Below, piece after piece: positions 1 to 8,731 of a stretch of DNA of 64,000 nt. The translations under genes were made by a program, and so were the position numbers. The DNA comes from Thermoplasmata archaeon. Lineage in GTDB: Archaea; Thermoplasmatota; Thermoplasmata; Thermoplasmatales; Thermoplasmataceae. The DNA lies in NCBI GenBank assembly GCA_021797555.1, contig JAJZZM010000001.1:1-64000 (forward strand), written 5' to 3'. The notes below the pieces were generated by a model. It was not told the DNA's origin and did no database searches. It saw nothing but the letters and a program-made list of their open reading frames with translations. Numbering within the stretch: the first letter of the stretch is position 1; the number at the start of each line of letters is the position of its first letter.

Positions 1-66
1 GGTTATTTTAATTCTAAAGGTTCTAAATTCTGCATAATGTGTGGTTCTTCCCTGGAGGATGATTAA
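1..66 (+). CDS. C-terminal end of a zinc-ribbon protein (partial)
   Basis: An open frame runs from the window edge to a TAA at 64-66 and encodes about 21 residues containing a CxxCG knuckle (CIMCG), as at the end of short archaeal zinc ribbons. Only the tail is visible, so the main function is unknown. The next gene starts directly after the stop, and its GGAGG ribosome-binding site lies inside this reading frame. It is therefore probably the upstream member of the same operon. Confidence 0.6.
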   Translation, partial: GYFNSKGSKFCIMCGSSLEDD

Positions 67-444
67 ATGAAACAGGCAATAAGAATGCAGCAGCCGGATG
101 GTTCCTTTAAAATCGTTTTCAGGGAAACAGACAATAAAAACAATGAGCCCAATAACAATATTAAACAGGAATCCAAGGAAATAAAGGATAACAACGATAA
201 CAAAAAACATGAAAAAAAGAAAAAAGAAATCCAGGATCCAAGATATTTTAATCCCTTAAATCCTGATCATATCGATATCTTTGGTAAGGATCTATTAAAC
301 AGAGAACTTATTTTTTCTCTAGTAAACGGTGAATCAATAAAGGGCAAGATGATAGGTTTTGGCCAGTATGAGATTTTAATAGAATCTGGCAGTAAGAAAT
401 TGATATTGCTAAAGCAGGGAATAATAAAAATAGAGGTGTTATAA
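67..444 (+). CDS. Sm/Hfq-like (LSm fold) RNA-binding protein with a charged N-terminal tail
   Basis: The 125-residue protein has two parts. Residues 1-58 are rich in Asn, Lys and Glu and look disordered. Residues 70-125 resemble an Sm fold: a strand ending in VNGESIKGKMIGFGQYEIL, then a strand and a terminal LKQGIIKIEVL, matching the 'G-x-(V/I)-x-G-x-(I/L)-x-GF-x-x-Y' pattern of Hfq/LSm proteins. Sm-fold proteins form rings that bind U- or A-rich RNA. The start is supported by GGAGG about 8 bases upstream. The gene sits in a run of small, closely spaced same-strand genes. The Sm assignment rests on motif shape only, and the long tail is unusual for an archaeal LSm protein. Confidence 0.6.
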   Translation: MKQAIRMQQPDGSFKIVFRETDNKNNEPNNNIKQESKEIKDNNDNKKHEKKKKEIQDPRYFNPLNPDHIDIFGKDLLNRELIFSLVNGESIKGKMIGFGQYEILIESGSKKLILLKQGIIKIEVL

Positions 445-445
445 A

Positions 446-928
446 ATGTTTGAATTAAAAGATTTAGGAAAGTATAAAATTGATAAAACAGAGGATTATG
501 AATGGGCTAAAAGCACAGGAGAGGATCTTAGTTATTATGAGATGATAAGGATTAAGGGATCCAAACCGGAAAAATACTTTAATGTGCCTTCAAATTTATA
601 CAAATACAGTGATAATGAGCTTGCATTATACCTTAAGGACCATAAAAATTACTGGAGGCCGTTATCTGAATTATTAAACCAGAAAATAGACATTAACGAT
701 GAGGAAGCAGTTTTTAAATTTTCATTAGATAAATTCGATGATGTTTCTAAAATAGTTAAATTTGTAATGAAAAAAGGTTCAGGAGAATTATCGGATAATT
801 TTATCCAGGCAAGAGAAAAATCATACTTTAAACACGGTGTAAAAATTAAGAATAATAATAAAAAATTAAATGAAAATGCATCCAGTGATATAATTACATT
901 AGAACATTTTAACGGTGATAAAAAATGA
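446..928 (+). CDS. Conserved-looking hypothetical protein, 160 aa
   Basis: I do not recognise this family. The protein is soluble, charged and probably mostly helical, with no signal peptide or membrane segment. A GAGGTG site lies 7-12 bases before the ATG, and the gene starts one base after the upstream stop, so translation is likely coupled. Its last 30 residues include KIKNNNKKLNE, which recurs almost unchanged in the next ORF because the DNA there is duplicated (see the repeat feature). The ATG of the next ORF overlaps this gene's stop. Confidence 0.7.
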   Translation: MFELKDLGKYKIDKTEDYEWAKSTGEDLSYYEMIRIKGSKPEKYFNVPSNLYKYSDNELALYLKDHKNYWRPLSELLNQKIDINDEEAVFKFSLDKFDDVSKIVKFVMKKGSGELSDNFIQAREKSYFKHGVKIKNNNKKLNENASSDIITLEHFNGDKK

Positions 929-1025
929 ATTTTAATAACATAACTAATTTTGATTACAGCAATTTATTTTTTATCAATTTTAACGGTGCAAAAATTAAGA
1001 ATAATAATAAAAAATTAAATGAAAA
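834..1025 (+). repeat. 43-bp direct repeat, 149 bp apart, spanning two ORFs
   Basis: Positions 834-876 and 983-1025 are identical except for one base (T/C at 840/989), including a 36-base perfect match. Weaker similarity continues on both sides, for example the motif TTTTAACGGTG. This suggests an old tandem duplication of about 149 bp. Both copies are read in the same frame and encode KIKNNNKKLNE in adjacent proteins. Confidence 0.8.
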
Positions 1026-1299
1026 ATCAATTAAAGGTATAATTATAACCTTAATAGATATTATAAACAAAAATCACATATTAAAACAATTTAAAAAATC
1101 AATTGGAAGGTCATTATATAATTTTGGCCTTAATGTTGATAAAAAAATAATGTCCATATATTATGTTTTTAATCAAAAAGATAATTTTCTTTATATACTT
1201 TTCAAAATGAAGGCATTAAATGGTATAATTATGCCTAAAGCATATTTCATGTTCTTAAATCACAGGCTACAGATTAATTTTTATTTTAAAATGAGGTGA
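925..1299 (+). CDS. Hypothetical protein, 124 aa, Asn/Ile/Lys-rich
   Basis: The ATG at 925 overlaps the TGA of the previous gene and has a GGTGAT site 6-11 bases upstream, a good coupled start. The product is basic and rich in Asn, Ile and Phe, with no recognisable domain. Its residues 23-33 (KIKNNNKKLNE) come from the duplicated segment shared with the upstream gene. It could be a real small gene or the decayed tail of a larger ancestral protein split by that duplication; I cannot decide from sequence alone. Confidence 0.5.
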   Translation: MNFNNITNFDYSNLFFINFNGAKIKNNNKKLNEKSIKGIIITLIDIINKNHILKQFKKSIGRSLYNFGLNVDKKIMSIYYVFNQKDNFLYILFKMKALNGIIMPKAYFMFLNHRLQINFYFKMR

Positions 1300-1303
1300 T
1301 GAA

Positions 1304-1519
1304 ATGATAGTTGAGCTACCTGATGATTTTATTAAAATAATAAAGGAATTAAGAATAAGGCCAATGAATATCCATGAATTAAGAAATGCAACAGGCCTTG
1401 ATGAGAAGAAATTAAGGGATGCATTAAGCCGCATGAGAGCATTGAATATAATCTCATATGATGAATATTTTAACATTTCGCTGGTTGAGAAAACTTATAA
1501 ACCGAGGAGGTTAAGATGA
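1304..1519 (+). CDS. Small winged-helix DNA-binding protein
   Basis: At 71 residues this is the size of a single winged helix-turn-helix. The segment IHELRNATGLDEKKLRDALSRMRALNIIS has the usual order of helix, turn, recognition helix and start of the wing, followed by a basic tail (YKPRRLR). A GAGGTG site lies 7-12 bases before the ATG. The gene overlaps the next one by four bases (ATGA), so it belongs to the same operon. Its target is unknown; a regulatory or nucleic-acid role is inferred from the fold. Confidence 0.6.
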   Translation: MIVELPDDFIKIIKELRIRPMNIHELRNATGLDEKKLRDALSRMRALNIISYDEYFNISLVEKTYKPRRLR

Positions 1520-1773
1520 TAAAATCAGTTCTTGATGATAAACAGAAAAGACTGGATGATTATCACCAGATAATATACAAAAATATCTATAGGGAATTTG
1601 ATTATTTAATCTCAGAATATAAAAAGGCCTATAACACAGATAAATATGACAAATACGATTTATATGACTTTACCTGGCAATGCCCAGGAAGGCTTAAGAT
1701 AAAAAACTTTCAAAGAAACGGATTCTATTCAGCATATAAATTATATATAAAAATAAAAGAAAAAATTCATTAA
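1516..1773 (+). CDS. Hypothetical protein, 85 aa, Tyr/Lys-rich
   Basis: The gene starts in an ATGA overlap with the winged-helix gene and has a strong GAGGAGG site upstream, so translation is credible. The protein is rich in Tyr, Lys and Asp, with one Cys-Pro-Gly turn. I see no known domain. It is the last gene of the small-gene operon; an AT-rich gap and a convergent tRNA follow. Confidence 0.55.
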   Translation: MIKSVLDDKQKRLDDYHQIIYKNIYREFDYLISEYKKAYNTDKYDKYDLYDFTWQCPGRLKIKNFQRNGFYSAYKLYIKIKEKIH

Positions 1774-1905
1774 AATTTTATATTAATTATAATCATTAAA
1801 TTATATAATGTTATTTTTATATTATAAAATCTGGATCATGAGTATATAAATAAGGCTGTGATATTATCAATTATGATTTACAGGGATTTAAACAATTATA
1901 TAAAC

Positions 1906-1977
1906 GCCCCGAGCGGGATTTGAACCCACGTCACAGGCTCGACAGGCCTGTATGATAGGCCGCTACACTATCGGGGC
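1906..1977 (-). tRNA. tRNA-Asp (GTC)
   Basis: On the minus strand the 72 bases fold into a cloverleaf: acceptor GCCCCGA with TCGGGGC, anticodon stem CAGGC/GCCTG, loop CTGTCGA giving anticodon GTC, and a canonical GGGTTCAAATCCC T-arm. No CCA is encoded. It converges with the small-gene operon. Confidence 0.95.
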
Positions 1978-2030
1978 ATATGCCTTCTTCATAATTATAT
2001 TGTTTTATATAAACATTTTTTATTTTTTAA

Positions 2031-2276
2031 TTATCTTTTATTTGCTTCATATAAATTATATAAGAACCATGTAAAGAAAGCGGTCATTGAAATTCCTGAT
2101 ATTATATTAAATACTAATCTTATGAATAAGGAATTTGACCTTATTGAATATAAAAATAGTATAACATTTAGTGTTATCACGCTTATAAGCAAAATCATAA
2201 ATTTCGACTTTGAAACTTTTTTATAGCTATTATTTTCATCGTATAGTTTATGGATTTCATAATCTATATTATCCAT
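2031..2276 (-). CDS. Small two-helix membrane protein
   Basis: The 81-residue product has a charged N-terminus of about 25 residues and two hydrophobic segments, roughly residues 26-46 and 51-73, ending in a short basic tail. No family is recognised. It lies alone between tRNA-Asp and the divergent hemA. Confidence 0.5.
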   Translation of the reverse strand: MDNIDYEIHKLYDENNSYKKVSKSKFMILLISVITLNVILFLYSIRSNSLFIRLVFNIISGISMTAFFTWFLYNLYEANKR

Positions 2277-2377
2277 TAATAAGATAATGTAATGTTTAAT
2301 AAATTTTTTTCTATTTTAAACTGCATTATGATTTAGTAAAAAATTATTTACTTATATACGTTTCTCTAAATCAGTTT

Positions 2378-2388
2378 ATTTATATAAT
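2378..2388 (+). promoter_or_regulatory. TATA box of hemA
   Basis: TTTATATAATA is centred about 32 bases before the hemA ATG. Archaeal transcription starts about 25 bases downstream of the TATA centre, which would give a leader of only a few bases. No ribosome-binding site is seen before the ATG. Confidence 0.45.
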
Positions 2389-2414
2389 AAAATACAATTA
2401 TAGATTGTGGTTCA

Positions 2415-3617
2415 ATGGCGGATATTAATTTACTTACATGGAATTATAAAGATACCCCGGATACTTTTGATAAAATTATAAAATATGATTATTCATATTT
2501 CGATGATTTAATGTATAAAAATAACATAAAATATTATGTTATATTGATAACATGCAATAGAATTGAAATATATTTTGAAGGAAATATAGATAATAATTAT
2601 AATGCACTTTTCTTAAAATATCCTGAATCAGTACAGCATTTGTTCTATGTTTCATCAGGGCTTGAATCAATGTCGATAGGAGAAAATGACATTTTAAGGC
2701 AAATAAAAGATTCACTGGACCTTGCAAAAAAAAGAGGGAATACGGATAAATTTTTATATTTCACTTTTCAAAAGGCGTTAAGCATCGGAAAGGATGTAAG
2801 AACAAAAACATCTCTATCAAGGGGAAAAACATCAATATCAACAATATCGCTTGATATACTGGAGAAAAAGTATGGAATAGATAATAAAAAACTATTAATC
2901 ATTGGAACAGGCAAAATGGCTGTTTCTTTATTAAATTATTTAAAAGGGTCCAGAGTTATAACAACCGTGGCCGGCAGAAATAAGAGCAATGCAGAATCAC
3001 TTGCAATAAAATACGGGGCATTTTATTCTGATTTATCAGATATTGAATCCCTGATAAAAAATAATGAGATAATAATTACAGTTACATCCTCAAAAAATTA
3101 TATAATAAAAAATAAAGATTTGAATAACATAAACGATAATAAAATATTAATAGATTTATCAAACCCCGCAAATATAGAAAAGATAAATAAAAACAATATA
3201 GAATTGTATGATCTTGATTCAATATATAATATTTCAAAAATAACCAACGAAGGGAGAAAAAACGAAATAAAAAAGGCTGAAAAAATAATAGATGATGAAT
3301 TATTTTTATATAAACAAAAAATAAATGAAATGAAATCTGATGATATAATAAGTATATTTTATAAATTTGCAGAAAATATAAAGGATGAAGAAATTGATGA
3401 ACTGAAACGCAAGGTGGATTTAAATGACGAACAGCTGAAAACAATAAATATAATGATGAATTCATTTGCAAATAAAATTTTGGCCCCATATACAAATTCT
3501 GTAAAAACATTCATAAAAAACAATGAAAAATATTCCTATATACTTCAGGAATATGATAAAATGCTTGAAAAGTTATTAAAAACCGATAAAAGAATTAAAA
3601 TAAAACAAAAAAATTAA
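2415..3617 (+). CDS. hemA: Glutamyl-tRNA reductase
   Basis: This enzyme reduces glutamyl-tRNA(Glu) with NADPH to glutamate-1-semialdehyde, the first committed step of tetrapyrrole synthesis by the C5 route. The 400-residue chain shows TCNRIEIY with the catalytic Cys near residue 47, SGLESMSIGENDILRQIK near 81-98 in the catalytic domain, a Rossmann motif IIGTGKMA near 162, and a helical C-terminal dimerisation region. Length is typical for the family. The gene stands alone, without hemL or hemB next to it, and probably has its own near-leaderless promoter. Confidence 0.95.
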   Translation: MADINLLTWNYKDTPDTFDKIIKYDYSYFDDLMYKNNIKYYVILITCNRIEIYFEGNIDNNYNALFLKYPESVQHLFYVSSGLESMSIGENDILRQIKDSLDLAKKRGNTDKFLYFTFQKALSIGKDVRTKTSLSRGKTSISTISLDILEKKYGIDNKKLLIIGTGKMAVSLLNYLKGSRVITTVAGRNKSNAESLAIKYGAFYSDLSDIESLIKNNEIIITVTSSKNYIIKNKDLNNINDNKILIDLSNPANIEKINKNNIELYDLDSIYNISKITNEGRKNEIKKAEKIIDDELFLYKQKINEMKSDDIISIFYKFAENIKDEEIDELKRKVDLNDEQLKTINIMMNSFANKILAPYTNSVKTFIKNNEKYSYILQEYDKMLEKLLKTDKRIKIKQKN

Positions 3618-3633
3618 AATTTATAAAAATTTT

Positions 3634-5871
3634 TTAATAAAAGAAATAATAGAAAAATGAGTAATATAATGGCACATAGTCCCCACCATATGCAATTAAT
3701 CCATAATCATTATATGGTATTGTACCATTGAAATTATACCAGTAATTGCCACCCTGGTAATATGTATATATTATGCTGCCTGACAGTGGGAATCCATTGA
3801 AATAATGAACCATATATGCCGGCTGCCTGCTTATATTCCATCTGTTCATATATATTGCAGGATTTCCTGAGTATATTGAATAATTAGGGCTATATGCTGT
3901 TATTTCAACATTGAAATAATTATTGTATATTGTATCCCCTGAACTGTATTCAGCTATTCCAAGAGGTGCGCCCCATATATCCGTTGCATCATAGAATGTG
4001 CTATTATATGTCTGCGGGGCATTTATGAAGTAATTCCCCCATACCGTTATATTTGGGCTTTTATATACAAGTATGCCACTGTCCATTACATTGAATATAT
4101 TTGAATCTACAAGTATTCTTGTTGAATTCCATATTAAAAGATTTGCAACAGGGAATCCAGATAAGCTATATGAGAAATAACCTGATATGTCATTTGATTT
4201 TAGTATAGTTATATTTGATGCATTGTATATTTCATAGTTTAAGAAATTATATGATGGTAATCCGTAAAATGATAGGAATGGAATATATACCGGATTGCTA
4301 TAATCTATAAACATTGATGGCATTTTATACATAACGGTGCTTGCATTGGTATTCATGATTAATACTCCTGAGAATACGGGGAATGCATAGTCATTGAATT
4401 CTTCAAATAGTGTATTTACCGGCATCCTCTGTGAATTGAACAAAACATATGGGTTATTTACTGTACCATTACCGTACATAGAAATATTTTTTAACTGCGA
4501 ATTATCAAATGCATATAATGGTGTATATATCCCTTTATGCATATTATATTTTAAATTAACATTGCTGCCTAATGTGAAGAATTCATTGTTATGGTAGCTC
4601 ATTAATGCTTCTGCAGAGTATTGATTAGAGGGCAGCACGAAATTATACGTTCCGTTTAATGATAATGGAGACCAGGCGGCACTATCTGCATTGAAATTGT
4701 TCCCCTCTGAAACAAACATAAATGCATTTGATGGCGATATTTTACCCTTATAATCGTGCATCACATTATTTTCAGATATATTCCACATTCCATAAACAAA
4801 TGATGGCCCGGGGCTTAAATATGCGGTTTCACCATGCCATGCAACAGAAATGCCCTCCGAAGTTTCACCTGTTTCCGATGCAACATCATATGCTGATGGC
4901 ACATTGTAATATTTGCCTGATTTTTTATACATTAAATTCATTGTTGCGTTTATGTTATACATTGATGTTGTACTTCCTCCTCCGGGGCCACCTACCATTA
5001 TTTCAAAGTCATATGGTATATAACCTGTTGGGGTTACCTGTGTACCGCTTGCCAAATATTCCGGATTCTTTGCTACAAAGCTTGATGACTGATTATATGT
5101 TGAATTAAATAATACCTGATCATATGACCCTGATGTTACCTTATTGCCTGAATTTATGGAATAATTGAAGTAAACAGCACTGTCGCGGTTAACAACTGTT
5201 GAATTTAAATATAAATTCAGTGTAAATGGATATGTTACTGTTATGGTTGGCCCTATATCATAATAAAATGTAGGTGCAACCAGATGACCATCGTACGAAT
5301 GAAATACATTGCTGCTTATGCTTATTGCAGACGATGAAAAGTTCCATATATTGTCAAGAAATTCTAATTGATGCGTTCTTGCAGAATAGAATGCAACATT
5401 CTGTGTCCAGAAAGTATAATTTGAATTGCCGAATAAGGTAACATTTGTAAGTATTGAATTTAACTGGAACGTCATGCTTGTAGAACCGTCATTTAATAAA
5501 TAGAAATCACTCAGATTATTTATCTGTATTGAAGCCATAACGCTGCTTGTTGTCAGATTGTAGCCAGTTAAATGGCCGTTGACATCTTTGGTTCCATAAA
5601 AACCTATTCCCATGGGTGCAGGGGCAGAACTATATGATGGCTCTATAACATTGCCCACCTTCTTTATATCTGTATGATATGCTGGAAAACTTGCATATTT
5701 TAACGGTATTCCCTTGGATTTTAACTGATTTTCCATATTTAGCAATTTTGAGGTATTGCCTGTATTAATATGGGAACTGTCAACATTTGCGGGAGATGCC
5801 TGCGATGTTACTGTTGAGAAAGCTATTGCTATAAATATCATACTTACCAGTATAACTAACAATTTTTTCAT
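3634..5871 (-). CDS. Thermopsin-family (A5) secreted acid protease-like protein with beta-helix region
   Basis: The first ~25 residues form a classic signal peptide (MKKLLVILVSMIFIAIAFS...). Residues 83-95 (APAPMGIGFYG) and 134-162 (FQLNSILTNVTL... then FWTQNVAFYS) match hallmark segments of the thermopsin family, acid proteases secreted by acidophilic archaea. The C-terminal part, from about residue 560, has repeated 'N-IT-ILKSNDIS / S-RILVDSNIF / NITVWGNYF' units, as in right-handed parallel beta-helix proteins. At 745 residues it is larger than classical thermopsin. Many NxS/T sites suggest glycosylation. Expected location is extracellular or surface. Family membership is fairly secure; proteolytic activity is inferred. 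Confidence 0.8.
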   Translation of the reverse strand: MKKLLVILVSMIFIAIAFSTVTSQASPANVDSSHINTGNTSKLLNMENQLKSKGIPLKYASFPAYHTDIKKVGNVIEPSYSSAPAPMGIGFYGTKDVNGHLTGYNLTTSSVMASIQINNLSDFYLLNDGSTSMTFQLNSILTNVTLFGNSNYTFWTQNVAFYSARTHQLEFLDNIWNFSSSAISISSNVFHSYDGHLVAPTFYYDIGPTITVTYPFTLNLYLNSTVVNRDSAVYFNYSINSGNKVTSGSYDQVLFNSTYNQSSSFVAKNPEYLASGTQVTPTGYIPYDFEIMVGGPGGGSTTSMYNINATMNLMYKKSGKYYNVPSAYDVASETGETSEGISVAWHGETAYLSPGPSFVYGMWNISENNVMHDYKGKISPSNAFMFVSEGNNFNADSAAWSPLSLNGTYNFVLPSNQYSAEALMSYHNNEFFTLGSNVNLKYNMHKGIYTPLYAFDNSQLKNISMYGNGTVNNPYVLFNSQRMPVNTLFEEFNDYAFPVFSGVLIMNTNASTVMYKMPSMFIDYSNPVYIPFLSFYGLPSYNFLNYEIYNASNITILKSNDISGYFSYSLSGFPVANLLIWNSTRILVDSNIFNVMDSGILVYKSPNITVWGNYFINAPQTYNSTFYDATDIWGAPLGIAEYSSGDTIYNNYFNVEITAYSPNYSIYSGNPAIYMNRWNISRQPAYMVHYFNGFPLSGSIIYTYYQGGNYWYNFNGTIPYNDYGLIAYGGDYVPLYYSFFYYFFY

Positions 5872-5881
5872 AAAAACGTAA

Positions 5882-5900
5882 TATAAAAATATATAAAAAG
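5882..5900 (-). promoter_or_regulatory. TATA box of the thermopsin-like gene
   Basis: On the minus strand, CTTTTTATATATTTTTATA lies about 11-29 bases before the ATG at 5871 and no ribosome-binding site is visible. This fits a leaderless or nearly leaderless transcript. Confidence 0.35.
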
Positions 5901-6002
5901 TTTGTGTTATTCATGTATATAATATTATTTAATTTAAATGTCTAATAATAAATTACCAAGTTAATCTATAAATTAATCTATTTTTAAGTAATATTATTAG
6001 AT

Positions 6003-6347
6003 ATGAGCAAAAAAATGGAGGAAGCTGTCGCAGGTTTAAGATGCGTAAATAAACCGGTAAAATCAATAGCGAAAACACTTGGTGTAAAAAAGGACGAAAT
6101 AGAAAAAATTATAAAACACTGGATAATTGATACAGAGCCGTTCATAGAAAATTTAATAAAAAATAGGAAAACTGGCAAAAAACCCACAACCGATGAAATG
6201 TTAAAACTTGTGAAAATGAATGTAGCTGACCTATTAAAAAATGAAAAGGTCCTTGATTATATAGCAATAAAAAGGTCTGATTACCATGACAGATTTATGG
6301 ATTGCATAAGATATAAAATAGATGAAATGTTAAAAAATCAAAAATAA
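6003..6347 (+). CDS. Helix-turn-helix-containing hypothetical protein, 114 aa
   Basis: Residues 16-42 (NKPVKSIAKTLGVKKDEIEKIIKHWI) look like a helix-turn-helix, and the rest is helical and basic. No family is recognised. The gene stands alone and converges with the symporter operon; the two stops are about 12 bases apart. A transcription-factor role is plausible but unproven. Confidence 0.5.
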   Translation: MSKKMEEAVAGLRCVNKPVKSIAKTLGVKKDEIEKIIKHWIIDTEPFIENLIKNRKTGKKPTTDEMLKLVKMNVADLLKNEKVLDYIAIKRSDYHDRFMDCIRYKIDEMLKNQK

Positions 6348-6357
6348 AAAAATAAAT

Positions 6358-7845
6358 TTATTTTGCTATTAAATCATTGTTGTCTATTGTGCCCTCATTT
6401 TTTATGCTCTTTGTTAGATACATTATAACCGTAATTAAGCCTATGACACCAAGATTTATGAACAAACCTATTAATCCAACATACATTCCAAAGAAATATT
6501 TGTAAAATGATACTGTGAAATGCATCTGTATAAGCATTATTACCGTTACAACAAGTCCAACAAACCATCCAATGCCTATTGCGTATTTATTCATTTTTCT
6601 TGTGTATAATGATAAAAATACTGCAGGGAGTGTCTGTAAAACAAATGCACCTCCAAATGTCTGTAAAAATAATATCTGCTTTGATGCTGCAGGAACAAAT
6701 GAGAATAACAATGCCCCTATTATTACAACTAAAACCATTATCCTTGAAACATTTGACTGCCTTGCTGATGATGCCTTTGGATTAATATACTCTAGATATA
6801 TGTTTCTTGTTATTAAATTAGCCGATGCAAGGGCCATTATAGATGATGGTACTATGCTTCCTATTACAACAGCGGCAAATGCAAATGACGAGAACCATGG
6901 AGGAAATTCGGCAGTTATTAAATCGGGAAATGCGTAACTGCTATTTGCAGATGTGTATGGGAGTCCTATTATTACAACTGCAGCAACACCCAATAATGTA
7001 ACAAATAAAAGAAGCACACTGTATAAAGGCAATAATGATGAATTCTGCTTTATTGTTGTTGAATCCTTTGAGCTTATTGCACCTGTAAATGCATGAGGAT
7101 ATAAAAATAATGCAAATGCGCTTCCAAGGGCCAAGGAAACGTATCCTATTTCAAGTGATGGTGATATTTTAAGATTTAATCCATCTGCTGCGGCCTTTGT
7201 AAATATTGTTCCGAAACCTCCCAATCTCAATGGGACAACTATTATTATAACAAGTATGGCAGCCCATATTAGCACATCCTTTACTATTGCTGTCAATGCT
7301 GGCCCACGTAAACCGCTTACAAGAGTGAAACCTGCAACAAATAAAAATGCTATTGTCAGGCTTAGTGTTATTGGTATTTTCATGGATGATAATAGTACCT
7401 CTATTCCAACTATTTGAAGTGCTATATAAGGCATTTCTGCCACAACACCGGTTAATCCAACAAGGGCTGCAAGTGATCTTGACGAAAATCTATCCTTAAC
7501 ATAATCACCGGCAGTTATGTAGCCATTTTTCTTTGATATGTTCCATAATTTTGGCATAAATATATATACAAGTGGATACACCAGAACAACGTATGGAACA
7601 GCAAACATTGCAAGGCCACCGGCAGATGCTTCAAGCCCCGGAACTGCTATTAATGTATATGCTGTGTATATATCTCCGCCTATTAAAAACCATACTATTA
7701 CTGTACCAAATTTCCTTCCGGCAAGACCATATTCAAGCTCATTTTCCAGGGATGCTGCACGCTTCCAGAAAATTGCTAAAAATCCAACAACTATTGAAAA
7801 ACCTATAAGGCCGAAAAATATTATGTAATCAAGTAAATCAAACAT
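6358..7845 (-). CDS. Sodium:solute symporter (SSS/PutP family)
   Basis: The 495-residue integral membrane protein has about 13 hydrophobic segments and is the length of SSS transporters, which couple substrate uptake to a Na+ or H+ gradient. Segments such as GRKFGTVIVWFLIGGDIYTAYTLIAVPG and the long region ITAGDYVKDRFSSRSLAALVGLTGVVAEMPYIALQIVGIE follow the SSS pattern. The start directly abuts the stop of the upstream DUF3311-like gene, so the two are co-translated. The substrate cannot be read from the sequence; relatives carry organic acids, amino acids or sugars. Confidence 0.85.
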   Translation of the reverse strand: MFDLLDYIIFFGLIGFSIVVGFLAIFWKRAASLENELEYGLAGRKFGTVIVWFLIGGDIYTAYTLIAVPGLEASAGGLAMFAVPYVVLVYPLVYIFMPKLWNISKKNGYITAGDYVKDRFSSRSLAALVGLTGVVAEMPYIALQIVGIEVLLSSMKIPITLSLTIAFLFVAGFTLVSGLRGPALTAIVKDVLIWAAILVIIIVVPLRLGGFGTIFTKAAADGLNLKISPSLEIGYVSLALGSAFALFLYPHAFTGAISSKDSTTIKQNSSLLPLYSVLLLFVTLLGVAAVVIIGLPYTSANSSYAFPDLITAEFPPWFSSFAFAAVVIGSIVPSSIMALASANLITRNIYLEYINPKASSARQSNVSRIMVLVVIIGALLFSFVPAASKQILFLQTFGGAFVLQTLPAVFLSLYTRKMNKYAIGIGWFVGLVVTVIMLIQMHFTVSFYKYFFGMYVGLIGLFINLGVIGLITVIMYLTKSIKNEGTIDNNDLIAK

Positions 7846-8049
7846 TTAGCTCACCGTCTTATTTTTTTCTTTTCTTTCATTTAAATAAACTATGCTTGTC
7901 AGTATTGCGGTTAAAAATATCCACAGCATCTGAAACCAGTAAAAGAATGGAAAACCACCAAGCTTAGGATTTGTTCTATTATATAATGTTATACCAAATA
8001 TTAAAAAAGCAAATGGTATAGCGAGTAGTATCATATTTATTACTTTCAT
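7846..8049 (-). CDS. DUF3311-like small membrane partner of the symporter
   Basis: The 67-residue protein has two membrane helices and the segment LGGFPFFYWFQMLWIFLTAILT, typical of DUF3311 proteins. These are commonly encoded directly upstream of SSS-family transporters and are thought to be accessory subunits. Here the stop codon abuts the symporter ATG, which supports that pairing. Confidence 0.75.
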   Translation of the reverse strand: MKVINMILLAIPFAFLIFGITLYNRTNPKLGGFPFFYWFQMLWIFLTAILTSIVYLNERKEKNKTVS

Positions 8050-8170
8050 TAGTAGGTTAAGGTATTTATTATATTTAAATATTTCTATATCTTATTTAGT
8101 CAGTTGCATAATTGATTTTGTCAAAAATTTCAATTATAGAAAGTGTTATTCAGAAAACTATATACCTGCC

Positions 8171-8404
8171 ATGGATGATTTCCTTGACAAAAGCGTATTC
8201 TATAGATGGATGAAACTATTAGAAGAGAACAATTATGGCAAGAAAGGAAGTCCTTTCATGATACCTGGGATATTCATACTGTATTTGGCAAAGTTAAGGG
8301 AGTTTAGGGGAATATCATTCAGGCAATTGCAGTCAGAACTGCATAATCTATTAAGAATATTCAAATTCCCTGAAATAAATAATGAGAACAGCATCATTTT
8401 ATAA
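8171..8404 (+). pseudogene. N-terminal fragment of an IS5-type transposase
   Basis: The 77 residues (FYRWMKLLEENNYGKKGSPF, then IFILYLAKLREFRGISFRQLQ) resemble the N-terminal helical domain of IS5-like transposases; the catalytic DDE domain is missing. A more decayed relative lies at 62064-62240, and both are preceded by a similar AGTTGCATAATTnATTTT stretch (8102 and 61892) that may mark the old element end. Certainly not a functional transposase. Confidence 0.6.
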
Positions 8405-8728
8405 ATATTTTTTGTCTCTTAAATTGAAATTTCAGTAAAGATAATGGTTATATAAAAACATGTTAAATTACACATATCATAAAAGTCTTAAAATACAGCT
8501 TTTAATTAACATAATAATTATAATATAAGGTGGATATATTTCCTTTTAGCCCTGTTTAATGATCATTATTCAACATAACAAGTGACGATATATTATTTAA
8601 TAAATGTTATTATATAACAAAATAATTATTATAAAAACAAATAAATAAAAATTTTGTAATTAATTACAATAATTTTATAATATAAAATTTAACTAAATAT
8701 TTATTTAATTATATTTTATTATCCAGTA
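8405..8728. other. AT-rich gap with a possible mobile-element scrap
   Basis: No gene is visible. The stretch near 8544-8580 (TGTTTAATGATCATTATTCAACATAACAAG) resembles one near 57302-57330 (TGTTTAATAATCAGTATTTAACATCAAGG), suggesting a common decayed element. The last 100 bases probably hold the nadE promoter but no single clear box stands out. Confidence 0.35.
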
Positions 8729-8731
8729 GTG

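Noticed and set aside
3082-3510. 142-aa minus ORF inside hemA
   Set aside because: Shadow frame of a clearly recognised gene; composition reflects the AT-rich complement.
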